Assembly: GCA_049999765.1 (NCBI GenBank)
Contig: JBNGIQ010009343.1
Coordinates: forward strand, 259,996-292,238
Length of the DNA: 32,243 nucleotides
Reading direction: 5' to 3'
Source of the DNA: Phaeoceros laevis
Taxonomy: Eukaryota > Anthocerotophyta > Anthocerotopsida > Notothyladales
Under the pieces are notes generated by a model that saw only the letters and a list, made by a program, of their open reading frames with translations, ran no database searches and was not told where the DNA came from. A program made the translations under genes and the position numbers. How positions within the stretch are numbered: the first letter of the stretch is position 1; every line of letters starts with the position of its first letter. This document shows positions 21,961 through 30,827 of the stretch, piece by piece.

Positions 21961-22254
21961 CTCCGCGGCAGACTCCGGCAGTGTGTCGGTGTTTTTTGCT
22001 TGACATCCGGGATACAAGCAAGCTACTAATTCTCTATTAGTGCCAACCAAGACATGGTTCTATGTCGTAGACTACATTGGTAAATATGTGGAACAGCAAG
22101 TCTAGAACGCCAGGACATCTGCGTAATCTGTCTTTTTCCCCCCCAACCTTCGCATTGTCAGTTGTTCCCTCCTAGTCTTGTGGAAGTTTCGGAATGAGCC
22201 ACAGCTCCAGGCTTTGTTCATTGCCTGGAGTGTGGAAGCGATCCCTCACCGGCC

Positions 22255-23874
22255 TCAGTCCCCCTCCCTGAATGCTTGGGCATCGTTTGGGGCTCTCCGT
22301 GAGTTAGCACACTCCTCAGGGGTGTGAGTGGCCGATGCCCAGCAGACCCAGTCGTCAACTGGCGCCAATGCGAAAGAGTGATTGAGCCAAATTCTCTTAC
22401 TCAGGAGCTGAAGAAGGTTACGATCCCTTGCTCGCTTGATGGACTTGTCCCTTACGTGAACCTGCCTTTCCATTCCCAGGACGTATTGGCGGCACCCTGG
22501 ATACACCGCCACGTAGTCACCGGCGAAGGTCATCGAGAGAGCCGTGTCCTTGAGACGGTCTTTTCTGTGCACCTTCTCAACCGGCGGCTCATATTTGGCT
22601 CGGAAAGCGAGTTTGTTGCCGGAGCTTTCGTCGGCAATGAGGAGGGAGGGCATTCCGGCACAGCTGCCCTCATCAGTTGCACCATTTGCGGGTGCTTCCT
22701 CATCTACAGCCACCCCGGGAATCAACTGCCGCCGCATCTCCTCTGCAACAATGCCCCTTGTTTTCTCGTCCATTGTCTCCGGCGCGAACAGGGCAGGTCC
22801 CGCTCGGAGCTCTTGCCGAAATCCAGCGCCGCCCTCCGTCTGGCCATGGGCGGACCCGTCTTCCGCAGCACCGGCTCCCGCAATTTCGAGCTCAGCGGCG
22901 TTTGGATCGACACAGTGCACTGAGAGGAGCAGATTGTCGTGAGCCAACGCAACTTTGGATTGCTTCAGCTGGAAGGAGCCTTCCACTTGAACCCTAAGTC
23001 TGCCATCCGAGGAGAAGGTAGCGTGGAATCCAGGTTGGATAGCGCACTGGTCAAGCTGTCGGAGGTGTTTGTGGGAAGGGTTCAACGGTTCCGGGCGTGT
23101 CTGATCAGCAGAGTCCTCGTGGCCACTGCGAGTGTGCGACGCGCAGCCTCCTCGACCATGTTTTAGCAAGCTTTTGAGCTGCCGCCTCAACCGCGTCCCC
23201 CAGGGCTTCGAGATGGAACGATTCTTGGGGGCGCCGGGCTTGGAAGTGCTCTCGGGAACTCCTGCTGTGTGGTAGGTGCACTCACTTCCTGGCACACTTT
23301 GGAAAACGAGCTTGATCCCCTTGGCCAAGGCCCAAATCCCCGAGTCTTCCGAGATTTCTTGAGAAACCCATTCCCTCCGGTCTTGCAAAACTCCGTCCTT
23401 CGTGCTTTGGAATTGTTGCTGCTGCAACGAAAGGCCTAGTGTTCCGTGCCCCCAGTGCTGCTTGATGAGAAAAATCACCAGATCCCTCCACGATCCAGAC
23501 TGAGCCGGATGGCCACAGCTGCCGCTTTTCTTCTCCAGACCCCCGGGGCTGCTGCTGCTGCTGCTGTTAGAGCTCGACATCATTTTTTGTTCACTGGATG
23601 CAACAATGAGCAGACTGAAGCCTTGGGATGGATCACGCCAGAAGCTTGCCCACTTGTCCTTGCGGTACTCCTTTATGACAACTCCATGGCCACTGCTGGA
23701 AGCTGACCTCAGTTCCACCACAGCAGATTCCAGTCCCACTCCCAGCATGCTCGCCATGCCTTGAGGATGAGAGAAGATGAGGTGCACCCCTCCAGGAGGC
23801 TCGCCCTTGGCCTTCCTATGCAGACACTGTATCCTTCTCCTGTCAAACTCCTCATACAGGATACCTGACCTCAT
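22255..23874 (-). CDS. Unknown family member 1 (539 aa), two-block protein
   Basis: One open frame from the ATG at 23874 to TGA at 22255. I do not recognise the family. Blocks shared with the genes at 25238-26821 and 28257-30827 are: N-terminal EFDRRRIQCLHRKA and FSHPQGMASMLGVGLESAVVEL (residues about 9-54); a basic stretch (WGTRLRRQLKSLLKHGRGG, about 226-244); a middle block LDQCAIQPGFHATFSSDG and AHDNLLLSVHCVD; a C-terminal block LLIADESSGNKLAFRAKYEP, GDYVAVYPGCRQYVLGMER and WLNHSFAL. No signal peptide or membrane segment is evident. Gene 3 extends about 90 residues further upstream in the same frame, so a 5' exon may be missing here: CTGAAG just upstream of the ATG is only a weak acceptor candidate. 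Confidence 0.75.
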   Translation of the reverse strand: MRSGILYEEFDRRRIQCLHRKAKGEPPGGVHLIFSHPQGMASMLGVGLESAVVELRSASSSGHGVVIKEYRKDKWASFWRDPSQGFSLLIVASSEQKMMSSSNSSSSSSPGGLEKKSGSCGHPAQSGSWRDLVIFLIKQHWGHGTLGLSLQQQQFQSTKDGVLQDRREWVSQEISEDSGIWALAKGIKLVFQSVPGSECTYHTAGVPESTSKPGAPKNRSISKPWGTRLRRQLKSLLKHGRGGCASHTRSGHEDSADQTRPEPLNPSHKHLRQLDQCAIQPGFHATFSSDGRLRVQVEGSFQLKQSKVALAHDNLLLSVHCVDPNAAELEIAGAGAAEDGSAHGQTEGGAGFRQELRAGPALFAPETMDEKTRGIVAEEMRRQLIPGVAVDEEAPANGATDEGSCAGMPSLLIADESSGNKLAFRAKYEPPVEKVHRKDRLKDTALSMTFAGDYVAVYPGCRQYVLGMERQVHVRDKSIKRARDRNLLQLLSKRIWLNHSFALAPVDDWVCWASATHTPEECANSRRAPNDAQAFREGD

Positions 23875-23890
23875 CGTGCCAAACCTTCAG

Positions 23891-24043
23891 CAGAGAGCCT
23901 CCCAAGTGTTCAAGAACTCGTTTGGAAGGACATCAGCCCCTCCTGACGGTCGAGAACTTGTATACGAGTGTGAAATGGGGGGACGTCCTGCTGAGCCAGA
24001 GACCTGGATGGACATGAACAAAACACAATGGCACTTCCTAGAG
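23891..24043 (+). other. Orphan exon-like segment, unrecognised
   Basis: It is bounded by an acceptor-like AACCTTCAG at its left and a donor-like GAG|GTTAGAC at its right, and is open for 51 codons. The translation is well ordered, with VFKNSFGRTSAPPDGRELVY then ECEMGGRPAEPETWMDMNKT and QWHFLE, and looks like a conserved protein piece. I cannot name its source. It sits immediately upstream of family gene 1 on the opposite strand. No partner exons were found nearby. Confidence 0.35.
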
Positions 24044-25237
24044 GTTAGACACATACACCTTTAAAATTTTAAACCGTTCCAAAAGAGCAGCAGCAGTACT
24101 AGTATGATGATTGACTGCACAGCCAAACATGTATGCACCTTATTTGAGGTTCCAAATAACCGGTACCGATTCAAGATCTTCCAGTCACAACATGACAGCA
24201 CTTACGAGTGCTGAAGTAACCAGGTCTTCAGTGATCATGATGAGCGAGCAGCAGGCACCCAGCAGCATGTCCCATTCTCAGAGAGTACTCAGGGTGGTCC
24301 ATTGAGTACTTCCAGTGATGACCACAACTTTTCAAGAGCTTCCTCTTTTGCGCTGCCAACTTGTTGAGAGGAGATGTCCAATTTTCTCAGCAGAATTCGA
24401 AAGGAGAGAAGGGATGCAAGCTTGAAGCTGGAGCACCTACTAGGCCTGACTACTCACAGATGGCAAACGTGGACTCCTAGCTCTGGAGATGATCATCCTC
24501 CTGGCCATACAAAATGCAACTTGCTGGGCCAGGCCTCGAGGAGTTGGTCCTGGAGGTTGAGTGCCATGACGCAACCTAATGGAGCGCGAGGCATGCAACA
24601 GCATACACACGGGGCCCAGTGTGCACCAAGTGCCCCAATTGCGCTGCGCGCCTTCAGCCAGCACAAAGCGCAGCCACATCCAGCCCGGTGAAAGGCCGAT
24701 CCCCCTGGATCACGTCCTGACGTATTTAACACAGCAAGAGGCTCACAGTATTGCCAGGCCGCCTTTCTAGACGTTAGCGTGCAGCTCGTGGCCAGCCCAG
24801 ATGCTTCGTGTACAGGGCTCCAAAGGCGTCAAGGACTGCCCGTTCTGCATTTTATAACTGTTAAAGCCCTCATCTTGTTTCGTGTGCACACACATGAAAG
24901 CCAAGTCAGAGTCCGGCGCTGTCGACGATAGCAAGTTCGAGAGCAGAATCGTTATAAAACGCTCGCTAGGAGTCGGTGAGGAGTGAGGAGATAGGAGAGA
25001 GGACTGAGTGAGGAGTGAGGAGTGAGTGAGGAGTGAGGAGTGAGAGTAGTAGTAGGATGATTATGGTGTTTAGCCAACTCCACGGCCCTTTTCTACTACA
25101 CGGGTTTCGAAACCCCGGACTCTTAAGGGTTAACCTGTTTCACCCTGAGGGCAATCCTGTTAACAAGCTTGGTGCTGTGCCCTCTCCTTGAGCTACATCC
25201 TTTCTCCAACGTCTGTGTGCCATGTGTTAGTTTTGTT
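24044..25237. other. Intergenic between family genes 1 and 2
   Basis: It should contain the 3' region of gene 2 on the right and upstream sequence of gene 1 on the left. Frames at 24374-24691 (both strands) show no motif. A purine-rich minisatellite lies at 24975-25055. Confidence 0.4.
24975..25055. repeat. Purine-rich minisatellite
   Basis: About 80 bp of imperfect copies of GTGAGGAGTGAGGA with AGT-rich variants at the right end. One strand is nearly pure purine. It lies between two paralogous genes and could help unequal exchange, but that is speculation. Confidence 0.85.
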
Positions 25238-26821
25238 CTACTGCCGTGGCAGAATCATCTGCAATCGTGAGCTCCAGCCTGTGGCTGCCCTCCAGCTGAT
25301 GAAGCTTGTATCCCCGGGAACCGAAAATAGTGGCAAGGAGTGTTTGAGGTACACAGTCTGGTCCACGCTTTGGACGATTTCATCATCTAGCTGCTGCCTC
25401 TCTTGAGCGCTTGCCCTCGACCGTGAGTAGTAAAGGCTCCTTTCCATCTTCAGCTTGTATCTGCGACAACCAGGGTACACCACCACGTAGTCCCCGGTGC
25501 ACGAAATGCTGGCACTGGAAACCGGCCCCTCAGCATCCCCATCCTCAAATCTCCGCAACGGCTGTTCGAAACTTGCCCTAATTGCCAGCATGTTGTGGAG
25601 GCACTGGTCGGTGATGAGCAGATTGGACATCTTTGGCACAACAGGTAAATGATCCTCATCCTCGTCTGGATGATGGCCCTGCAGCTGTCGTTGCATTCGC
25701 TTCAACAAAAGCTGCCTCCTCTCCTCCGTAGCTAGGTCGGCCTCATGATCATCAGGTATCCACAGTTGAGGTCCACCTTCAAGAGTGCCCTTGCACAGCA
25801 CCTTCACCTCACTTCTTCCAGTTATGTGTCCGGCATTCCCCCGAAGCTCAGCTGCATTCTCATCCACACCTTGAAAGGCCAGAGAGAAATTGTCGTGCGC
25901 ACAGTACCCATCCTGAGGAGAATTGAAACCATCCCCTGTAGATGGCATACTGAAATGGGGTAAGCGAAAATCCGCCTTCACAGCCACAGTAAAGCTATCC
26001 TCGGCCGAGAAAGTCACGTCCAGAGAAGGTAGGATAGCACACTGGTTCGCCATCTTCTCCGACTCCAACCTAAAAAAAGAAATGGAGGTCCTTTCATCTT
26101 CAGCATCTTCCTTCTCCAGATCCGGCTTACCTAACAACCGTCTCAGGATCCGCCCGGCCCGCTTTGAACTGTTTCGCTTCTTCGCCTTGCCGCTGCTTCG
26201 GACATGGACAGGAGCTGCTCCAAATTTAAATGCGTCTTCAGCCACAAAGCCAGGCCGGAAGATGACCTTCACTTTGAGAGGCGAGCCAGGACCCAGTGCG
26301 CACCACGGAACCGCAACCCCCTCCTGCTTTGATGCGTTTGCCCCGCTAGTACCAGACACCGAAAGAGCCTCCTGTGAGATATCGTCTAGGGCTTCCCTTC
26401 CCTCTGCATCCTGCGCTTCCACTTCTGAAGCACTGCTGTGGCCCTGCTGCCAATGCAGGTTGAACAGGTGGTGCACAAAATCAGCCCGGTGGCCTCCACA
26501 GCCCGCATCCTGCTCCACACCATCGAAATCGCTCCTCGGTGTGAGGACAAGAGGCGAGTAGGCGGGGTTGTCCGTCCACAGCGACTGCCAGTGGAGCTCC
26601 TGGCATTGTCGCAAGACGATGTGGCTGGTCCTGAGCTCCACGCAAGCCCGCTCCAATCCCACACCAAAAATGGTAGCCAGTCCCTCCGGATGGAAGAACA
26701 GCAAGTCCACTCCTGGATGCGCATCATCGATGTCGTCCCCCTTGGCCTTCCTGTGGATCACCAGAATCCTCTTCCCGTCGAATTTCTCGCTGAAATTCTT
26801 GAAGGGAATGTCTTGCCGCAT
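25238..26821 (-). CDS. Unknown family member 2 (527 aa), two-block protein
   Basis: Open frame from the ATG at 26821 to TAG at 25238. Shared blocks in order are FDGKRILVIHRKAKG and FFHPEGLATIFGVGLERACV (about 14-60); VKVIFRPGF then a basic run (GKAKKRNSSKRAGRILRRLL, about 210-230); MANQCAILPSLDVTFSAEDS; CAHDNFSLAFQGVDENAAEL; ERRQLLLKRMQRQLQ; LLITDQCLHNMLAIRASFEQ; CTGDYVVVYPGCRRYKLKME; VYLKHSLPLF. A strong acceptor (TTTTTTGCAG) ends exactly one base before the ATG, so the true protein probably begins in an upstream exon that I could not identify. No transmembrane segment was seen. Function unknown. The same 3' end is copied as a relic at 20030-20345. Confidence 0.78.
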   Translation of the reverse strand: MRQDIPFKNFSEKFDGKRILVIHRKAKGDDIDDAHPGVDLLFFHPEGLATIFGVGLERACVELRTSHIVLRQCQELHWQSLWTDNPAYSPLVLTPRSDFDGVEQDAGCGGHRADFVHHLFNLHWQQGHSSASEVEAQDAEGREALDDISQEALSVSGTSGANASKQEGVAVPWCALGPGSPLKVKVIFRPGFVAEDAFKFGAAPVHVRSSGKAKKRNSSKRAGRILRRLLGKPDLEKEDAEDERTSISFFRLESEKMANQCAILPSLDVTFSAEDSFTVAVKADFRLPHFSMPSTGDGFNSPQDGYCAHDNFSLAFQGVDENAAELRGNAGHITGRSEVKVLCKGTLEGGPQLWIPDDHEADLATEERRQLLLKRMQRQLQGHHPDEDEDHLPVVPKMSNLLITDQCLHNMLAIRASFEQPLRRFEDGDAEGPVSSASISCTGDYVVVYPGCRRYKLKMERSLYYSRSRASAQERQQLDDEIVQSVDQTVYLKHSLPLFSVPGDTSFISWRAATGWSSRLQMILPRQ

Positions 26822-27565
26822 CCTGCAAAAAATTCATCAGGGCTCTGGCTCCAATCTTGAGCTACGTACGTATACCAGCTGGAATCCACTCTAAGTCCCG
26901 CAAAGACGCAGTGGAGATTTCTTCTACTGCATCTGCACCCGGAAAATGCTGGTGAGATGGATCGGGGAGAGCAAGAGCCTACATTGTCAGTACAAATTTT
27001 TGAAACACAATGTGACAGCCTCTCAGACACAATTGAACTCGGGAGCTGTACGTACTGTCAGCATACCTACCTGTAGGCCCAGAATTATTTGTTTGAAATG
27101 TTGGCCGTGGCAGGCGGGCAGGCAAGCTTGGAGGCGGGAATCAAAATGCTCTGGTCCACTTGAATCCCACGTAGTTCAGACGTGTGGCAGACGAGTGGGG
27201 GTTATCCCCAATGTGGAATCGTATTTATATAATAGTTTTATCGTGGGACTTTGTCGATACCTACGAACGACAGCAAGGCATGATGCGATGTTGAGGGAGT
27301 CTCCGTTAATATCAACCAGTTCCCTCATTGAGAAACGACGAATGCTCGGTGGCCACTTTCAGCCGGCGCTTTTGGTAGAGGCAGATTTGGGCGGCGATTT
27401 CCGTGGCCCGCCACTACACCTTTTCCCGGTGGCCGATCGAAATACCTGGCGGGGTGTTCGATTTTCATGTGGAGTGCGCTAAACACTATAATCACCTTAC
27501 TACTACTACCAAGTTTCCAGCGCTGTCAATCATATGGAACCACGCTGCTTTACCAGCTGGCGCGC

Positions 27566-27751
27566 CTTAAAGGAAACCGGCTTATTATAAAGCCCGCGCT
27601 CGCCCCGGGATTATGAGCGTAATCCCGCTCCTTTATGGAGATTAGCACCGGGTAGCACATTACTACCAACGCCGAGTAGCACATTACCAACGCCGGGTAG
27701 CACATTATGCCTGCAAGTCGCGGGATTACGCTCATAATCCCGGGGCTCGCG
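27566..27751. repeat. Foldback (MITE-like) repeat, copy A, cut by the gap
   Basis: Arms of 26 bp at 27603-27628 and 27720-27745 are perfect inverted complements. Each contains GGGATTATGAGCGTAATCCC or its complement, which itself forms a 7-bp stem. Between the arms are three units of about 21 bp built on CCGGGTAGCACATTACCAACG. The left flank CTTAAAGGAAACCGGCTT is shared with copy B. The copy ends at the first N. Confidence 0.88.
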
Positions 27752-27851
27752 NNNNNNNNNNNNNNNNNNNNNNNNNNNNNNNNNNNNNNNNNNNNNNNNN
27801 NNNNNNNNNNNNNNNNNNNNNNNNNNNNNNNNNNNNNNNNNNNNNNNNNNN
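27752..27851. other. Assembly gap of 100 N
   Basis: Exactly 100 unknown bases between two near-identical repeat copies. The contigs on either side may represent tandem copies or an unmerged overlap. Confidence 0.98.
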
Positions 27852-27853
27852 GT

Positions 27854-28061
27854 CTTAAAGAAACCGGCTTGTTATAAAGCCCGCGCTCGCCCCGGGATTA
27901 TGAGCGTAATCCCGCTCCTTTATGAAGATTAGCACCGGGTAGCACATTACTACCAACGCCGGGTAGCACATTATGACCTCTTGTCTTGTTAAAAGAGCTT
28001 TGGCTTGGATTCATGTAAGTCTGCAAGTCGCGGGATTACGCTCATAATCCCGGGGCTCGCG
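27854..28061. repeat. Foldback (MITE-like) repeat, copy B
   Basis: Same element as copy A, with 26-bp inverted arms at 27890-27915 and 28030-28055. It has two rather than three of the GGGTAGCACATTA units, and about 45 bp extra before the right arm (ending TTGGATTCATGTAAGT). Near-identity elsewhere suggests either recent duplication or alternative versions of one locus. Confidence 0.88.
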
Positions 28062-28256
28062 CGGAACTCGCTTAAAATTGCTTTCGGCAAGAACGCTACG
28101 ATCCTAGGAGGAGTCAAGATTTTTCAATACTTACACAAGGAGGACTTCAGGGAGTCCGATCCTGATGAATGTGAATGAATAGTGGAGTACATGCAACCAT
28201 GGAGGGGCAACTACATGTGGAGCGAACTCGTGCAACAAAGGGACCTGAAGCATTGA

Positions 28257-30827
28257 TCACAAGGCATGCGAGGTGGATGCTTGAGACGTTGAGTTGGTCG
28301 AGTTGTGATGAGGCGCCCAGGCATCCGCTGGAGGCTGTCTCGGCTGGCGGTTGAGCCGGCCTTGCATCCTACTCGCCCTGAACTCCTGCTTCTTGATTTC
28401 AAGCACCTGCGCCACCAGAACGTGGCGGTCGACACAGTTGTCGTCATCTGCATCGCCGAGCCCTTCCTCCTGCACCACTTTGTGGAGCATGTCGACGGGG
28501 ATGTCATGTTCCACCTCTTTGTCCGGGGCGTGCCTCACGAACCAGAGCCGCTCCTCCCCACGCTCCGCCTCTCTCACGAACGGCATCGCTTGCTCCTCGT
28601 TCGTGCCCATGTACAAGCTCCAGCTGATCTTGGGATTGGACGCTGTCGAGGTCGAGGAAGAAGGAAGCCCAACAACTTGAGCCTGCGGATTCGGCACAAC
28701 GACTTTCGCAAAAGAGTGGTTGATCTGCAGCCTCTTGAGAAACGCCTGATTCCCCTTTTTCAGAACCTCGGTGTCGGAGGTGACGTACACCTCGCGCTCC
28801 ATGAGCATGGCGTAGTCCCGGAAACCCTCGTAGTCGATCCTGTAGTCCCCGGAGCAGGCCAGGTTGGCTTTCAGGAAGGCGCCCGCCCACTGCCGCCCGC
28901 CGAGCGCCGGCGCGGGCTTGAAATTGTGCAGGAAGGGCGGACGGTGCGTCGCGCGGAACGCCACCCGGTTGCCCAGCTCCTCCGACTTCACCTCGAAGTT
29001 GTTCAAGTCCATGAACTTCGTGTACTGCGTGGGGTGCTCGGTGGTGAGGGTGTCCGCGGCCCGGCGGTCGACGGTGACGCCCAGTTTGAGGCTGGACGCC
29101 CCCACCCCCGCGGAGAGCTCCATCGTCCCCGCCTGCCCCCACTCCACCGTGCGCGCGCTGCTGCTCCTCAAGCCCTCCTTCTCGGTACCCTCGTCCGCCG
29201 CCCGCTCCAGGTGCACCGCGTTGTTGCTGTCCGCGCAGTCGAAGGAGATGTGGAGGTTGTCGTGCGCGACGCCAATGGGCAGCCGCGTGGGCACCTCGAA
29301 CCCGGCCTGCATTCTGATGGAGAAGCCGTCGGGATGGCGGAAGCCGATGCAGAGCTGCGGCTTGAGGTAGCACTGGTTGAGCTCCGGGTGCTTCCTGTGG
29401 TCGGCCGGCACCGCGGGCAGCCATAGCCCGTCGTCGTCGTCGACGGCAGGGTCGGCGGCGGCATCGTCGACCTCCGGCGTCATGGCCAGCTGGTGCGCGT
29501 GGGGTGGTGTGCCCTGTAAGCTGGTGGTGGTGGTGGTTCTAGTCGACGAAGAGACGCTGTCCGAGGCAGGCGATAGCGGCCGCGCTAGCCTTGCGGCGTC
29601 GTTGTTGTCGGAGCTGTTGCTATGGAGGCGATGGTGGCCCTTCCGTCGACGACGTAGCCAATCCCAGATCTTGCGTCTCCTGGAAGGATGGAAGTTGCCG
29701 CCGGCCGTCGCCTGGTCAGGGTTGCGGACGCTCACGGTGGTGGTGTCGCATCCACGGACGGCTTTGAAGAGCAGCTCGACGGTGAAGTCTGTAGGCCAGG
29801 GGTCAGCGGGTTGCGCGTCTCCAGCTGATGCGGTGGAGGGAACGACGTTGGCCTTGCCCTTGGCGGATCTGGACTTCTCCAGGTGCAGGCTGGGTTTGGT
29901 GTGATCGGCCGGGCCTGCCGGCTCCAAATTCGAGCTCCCGCCAGCCGATATCGATCGACATTGCTGCTGTGAGGTGCTGGAGCCGCCATGGACCGTTCCT
30001 GCTGCTGCTGCGGTGTCGGCAGCCTCGTCGCCATCTGGGGCAGCGCCTTCTGTCGGCTGCTGGGCATGGTGACCCAAGTTGATGCTACCCTGCTCCGGGT
30101 CAGAGGTGGCGCCGTGCCGAAGAATGCAAGCTAGCAGGTCCCTGATGGACCCACACTGTGGGCTAGGGTTGAGGGCGATGCCGGATGCCGATATCGATCC
30201 GGGGGAGGACCAGCCGGTTTCTGCAATTGCAACCCTACCACCAAAGTCAGCAGGCCCGCGATGTCCCTTGAGCTGGACGAGAAGTGAGGTGTAGCCGCCG
30301 TGCCTAGTGCTGGTGTTGTCCATCCAGAGCTCCTTCCACCACTGCTCGCTGCATTCCCGCACAATCACACGATTCACATCCAACCCGGCCGTTGAATCTC
30401 CAGCTGCAACTAGTTCCACCACGGCGAAGCGGAGGCCGACGCCGATCAAGCTGGCCATTCCCTCGGAATGGAAGAACGCCAACTCCACCGAGCTTGGAGA
30501 CGTCCTCCTGTGCAGGAATTGGATGCTGGTACCGTCGAACTCTTCATCCAAGTTGCGGAACAGGATGTCCGTCCGGAGCCTGTTCCCCTCAGCTTCATCG
30601 GACTGCTTCGTCCGACGTCTCTGCAAAATCCTTTCAATCGGAATGGTACCAGTGACAGCAGCAGGCCTAGGCTTGTTATGGCGGCCACGATCATGGTGTG
30701 CATTGCCCCTCCTAGGCCTCCCTCTCCTCAGAATGTGCGACAGGGGTCGTGGTCCTTGCTGCCATCCACGCCGAGCCTTGAGAACCCACACCAGGGTATC
30801 GATCGCGAAGCAATCATCCATATTCAT
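28257..30827 (-). CDS. Unknown family member 3 (856 aa), longest and GC-rich
   Basis: Single open frame from the ATG at 30827 to TGA at 28257. It has an N-terminal extension absent from the paralogues (MNMDDCFAIDTLVWVLKARR, then an Arg/His-rich run to about 60). The shared N-terminal block LRTDILFRNLDEEFDG and FFHSEGMASLIGVGLRFAVV spans about 84-145. Next come a long Ser/Thr/Ala/Gln-rich linker, VELLFKAVRGCDTTTVSV, a basic helix (RRRKIWDWLRRRRKGHHR) and a low-complexity acidic linker. The middle block is LNQCYLKPQLCIGFRHPDGF and VAHDNLHISFDCADSNNAVH. The C-terminal block is FMDLNNFEVKSEELGNRVAF, LACSGDYRIDYEGFRDYAML and INHSFAKV. A unique tail of about 100 residues follows. Antisense frames here are shadows caused by high GC. 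No enzymatic motif, signal peptide or membrane segment recognised. Confidence 0.78.
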   Translation of the reverse strand: MNMDDCFAIDTLVWVLKARRGWQQGPRPLSHILRRGRPRRGNAHHDRGRHNKPRPAAVTGTIPIERILQRRRTKQSDEAEGNRLRTDILFRNLDEEFDGTSIQFLHRRTSPSSVELAFFHSEGMASLIGVGLRFAVVELVAAGDSTAGLDVNRVIVRECSEQWWKELWMDNTSTRHGGYTSLLVQLKGHRGPADFGGRVAIAETGWSSPGSISASGIALNPSPQCGSIRDLLACILRHGATSDPEQGSINLGHHAQQPTEGAAPDGDEAADTAAAAGTVHGGSSTSQQQCRSISAGGSSNLEPAGPADHTKPSLHLEKSRSAKGKANVVPSTASAGDAQPADPWPTDFTVELLFKAVRGCDTTTVSVRNPDQATAGGNFHPSRRRKIWDWLRRRRKGHHRLHSNSSDNNDAARLARPLSPASDSVSSSTRTTTTTSLQGTPPHAHQLAMTPEVDDAAADPAVDDDDGLWLPAVPADHRKHPELNQCYLKPQLCIGFRHPDGFSIRMQAGFEVPTRLPIGVAHDNLHISFDCADSNNAVHLERAADEGTEKEGLRSSSARTVEWGQAGTMELSAGVGASSLKLGVTVDRRAADTLTTEHPTQYTKFMDLNNFEVKSEELGNRVAFRATHRPPFLHNFKPAPALGGRQWAGAFLKANLACSGDYRIDYEGFRDYAMLMEREVYVTSDTEVLKKGNQAFLKRLQINHSFAKVVVPNPQAQVVGLPSSSTSTASNPKISWSLYMGTNEEQAMPFVREAERGEERLWFVRHAPDKEVEHDIPVDMLHKVVQEEGLGDADDDNCVDRHVLVAQVLEIKKQEFRASRMQGRLNRQPRQPPADAWAPHHNSTNSTSQASTSHAL

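Larger units (their letters stand above)
26822..28256. other. Intergenic between family genes 2 and 3
   Basis: The left part is the upstream region of gene 2 and should hold its missing first exon and promoter. The middle holds two foldback repeats and an assembly gap. A 178-codon + frame at 26946-27482 has no recognisable content and is not called. Confidence 0.45.

Noticed and set aside
26946-27482. 178-codon + strand frame
   Set aside because: No motif, irregular composition, and it crosses what should be the gene 2 upstream region.
27566-28061. Possible CRISPR-like array of short repeats
   Set aside because: The units are directly adjacent without spacers, flanked by inverted arms, and the genome is a plant nuclear genome.
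28305-29426. Long + strand frame (373 codons) and overlapping minus frame 28504-29424
   Set aside because: They are shadows of family gene 3 caused by high GC. They lack the family motifs and have Arg/Pro/Ala-biased composition.
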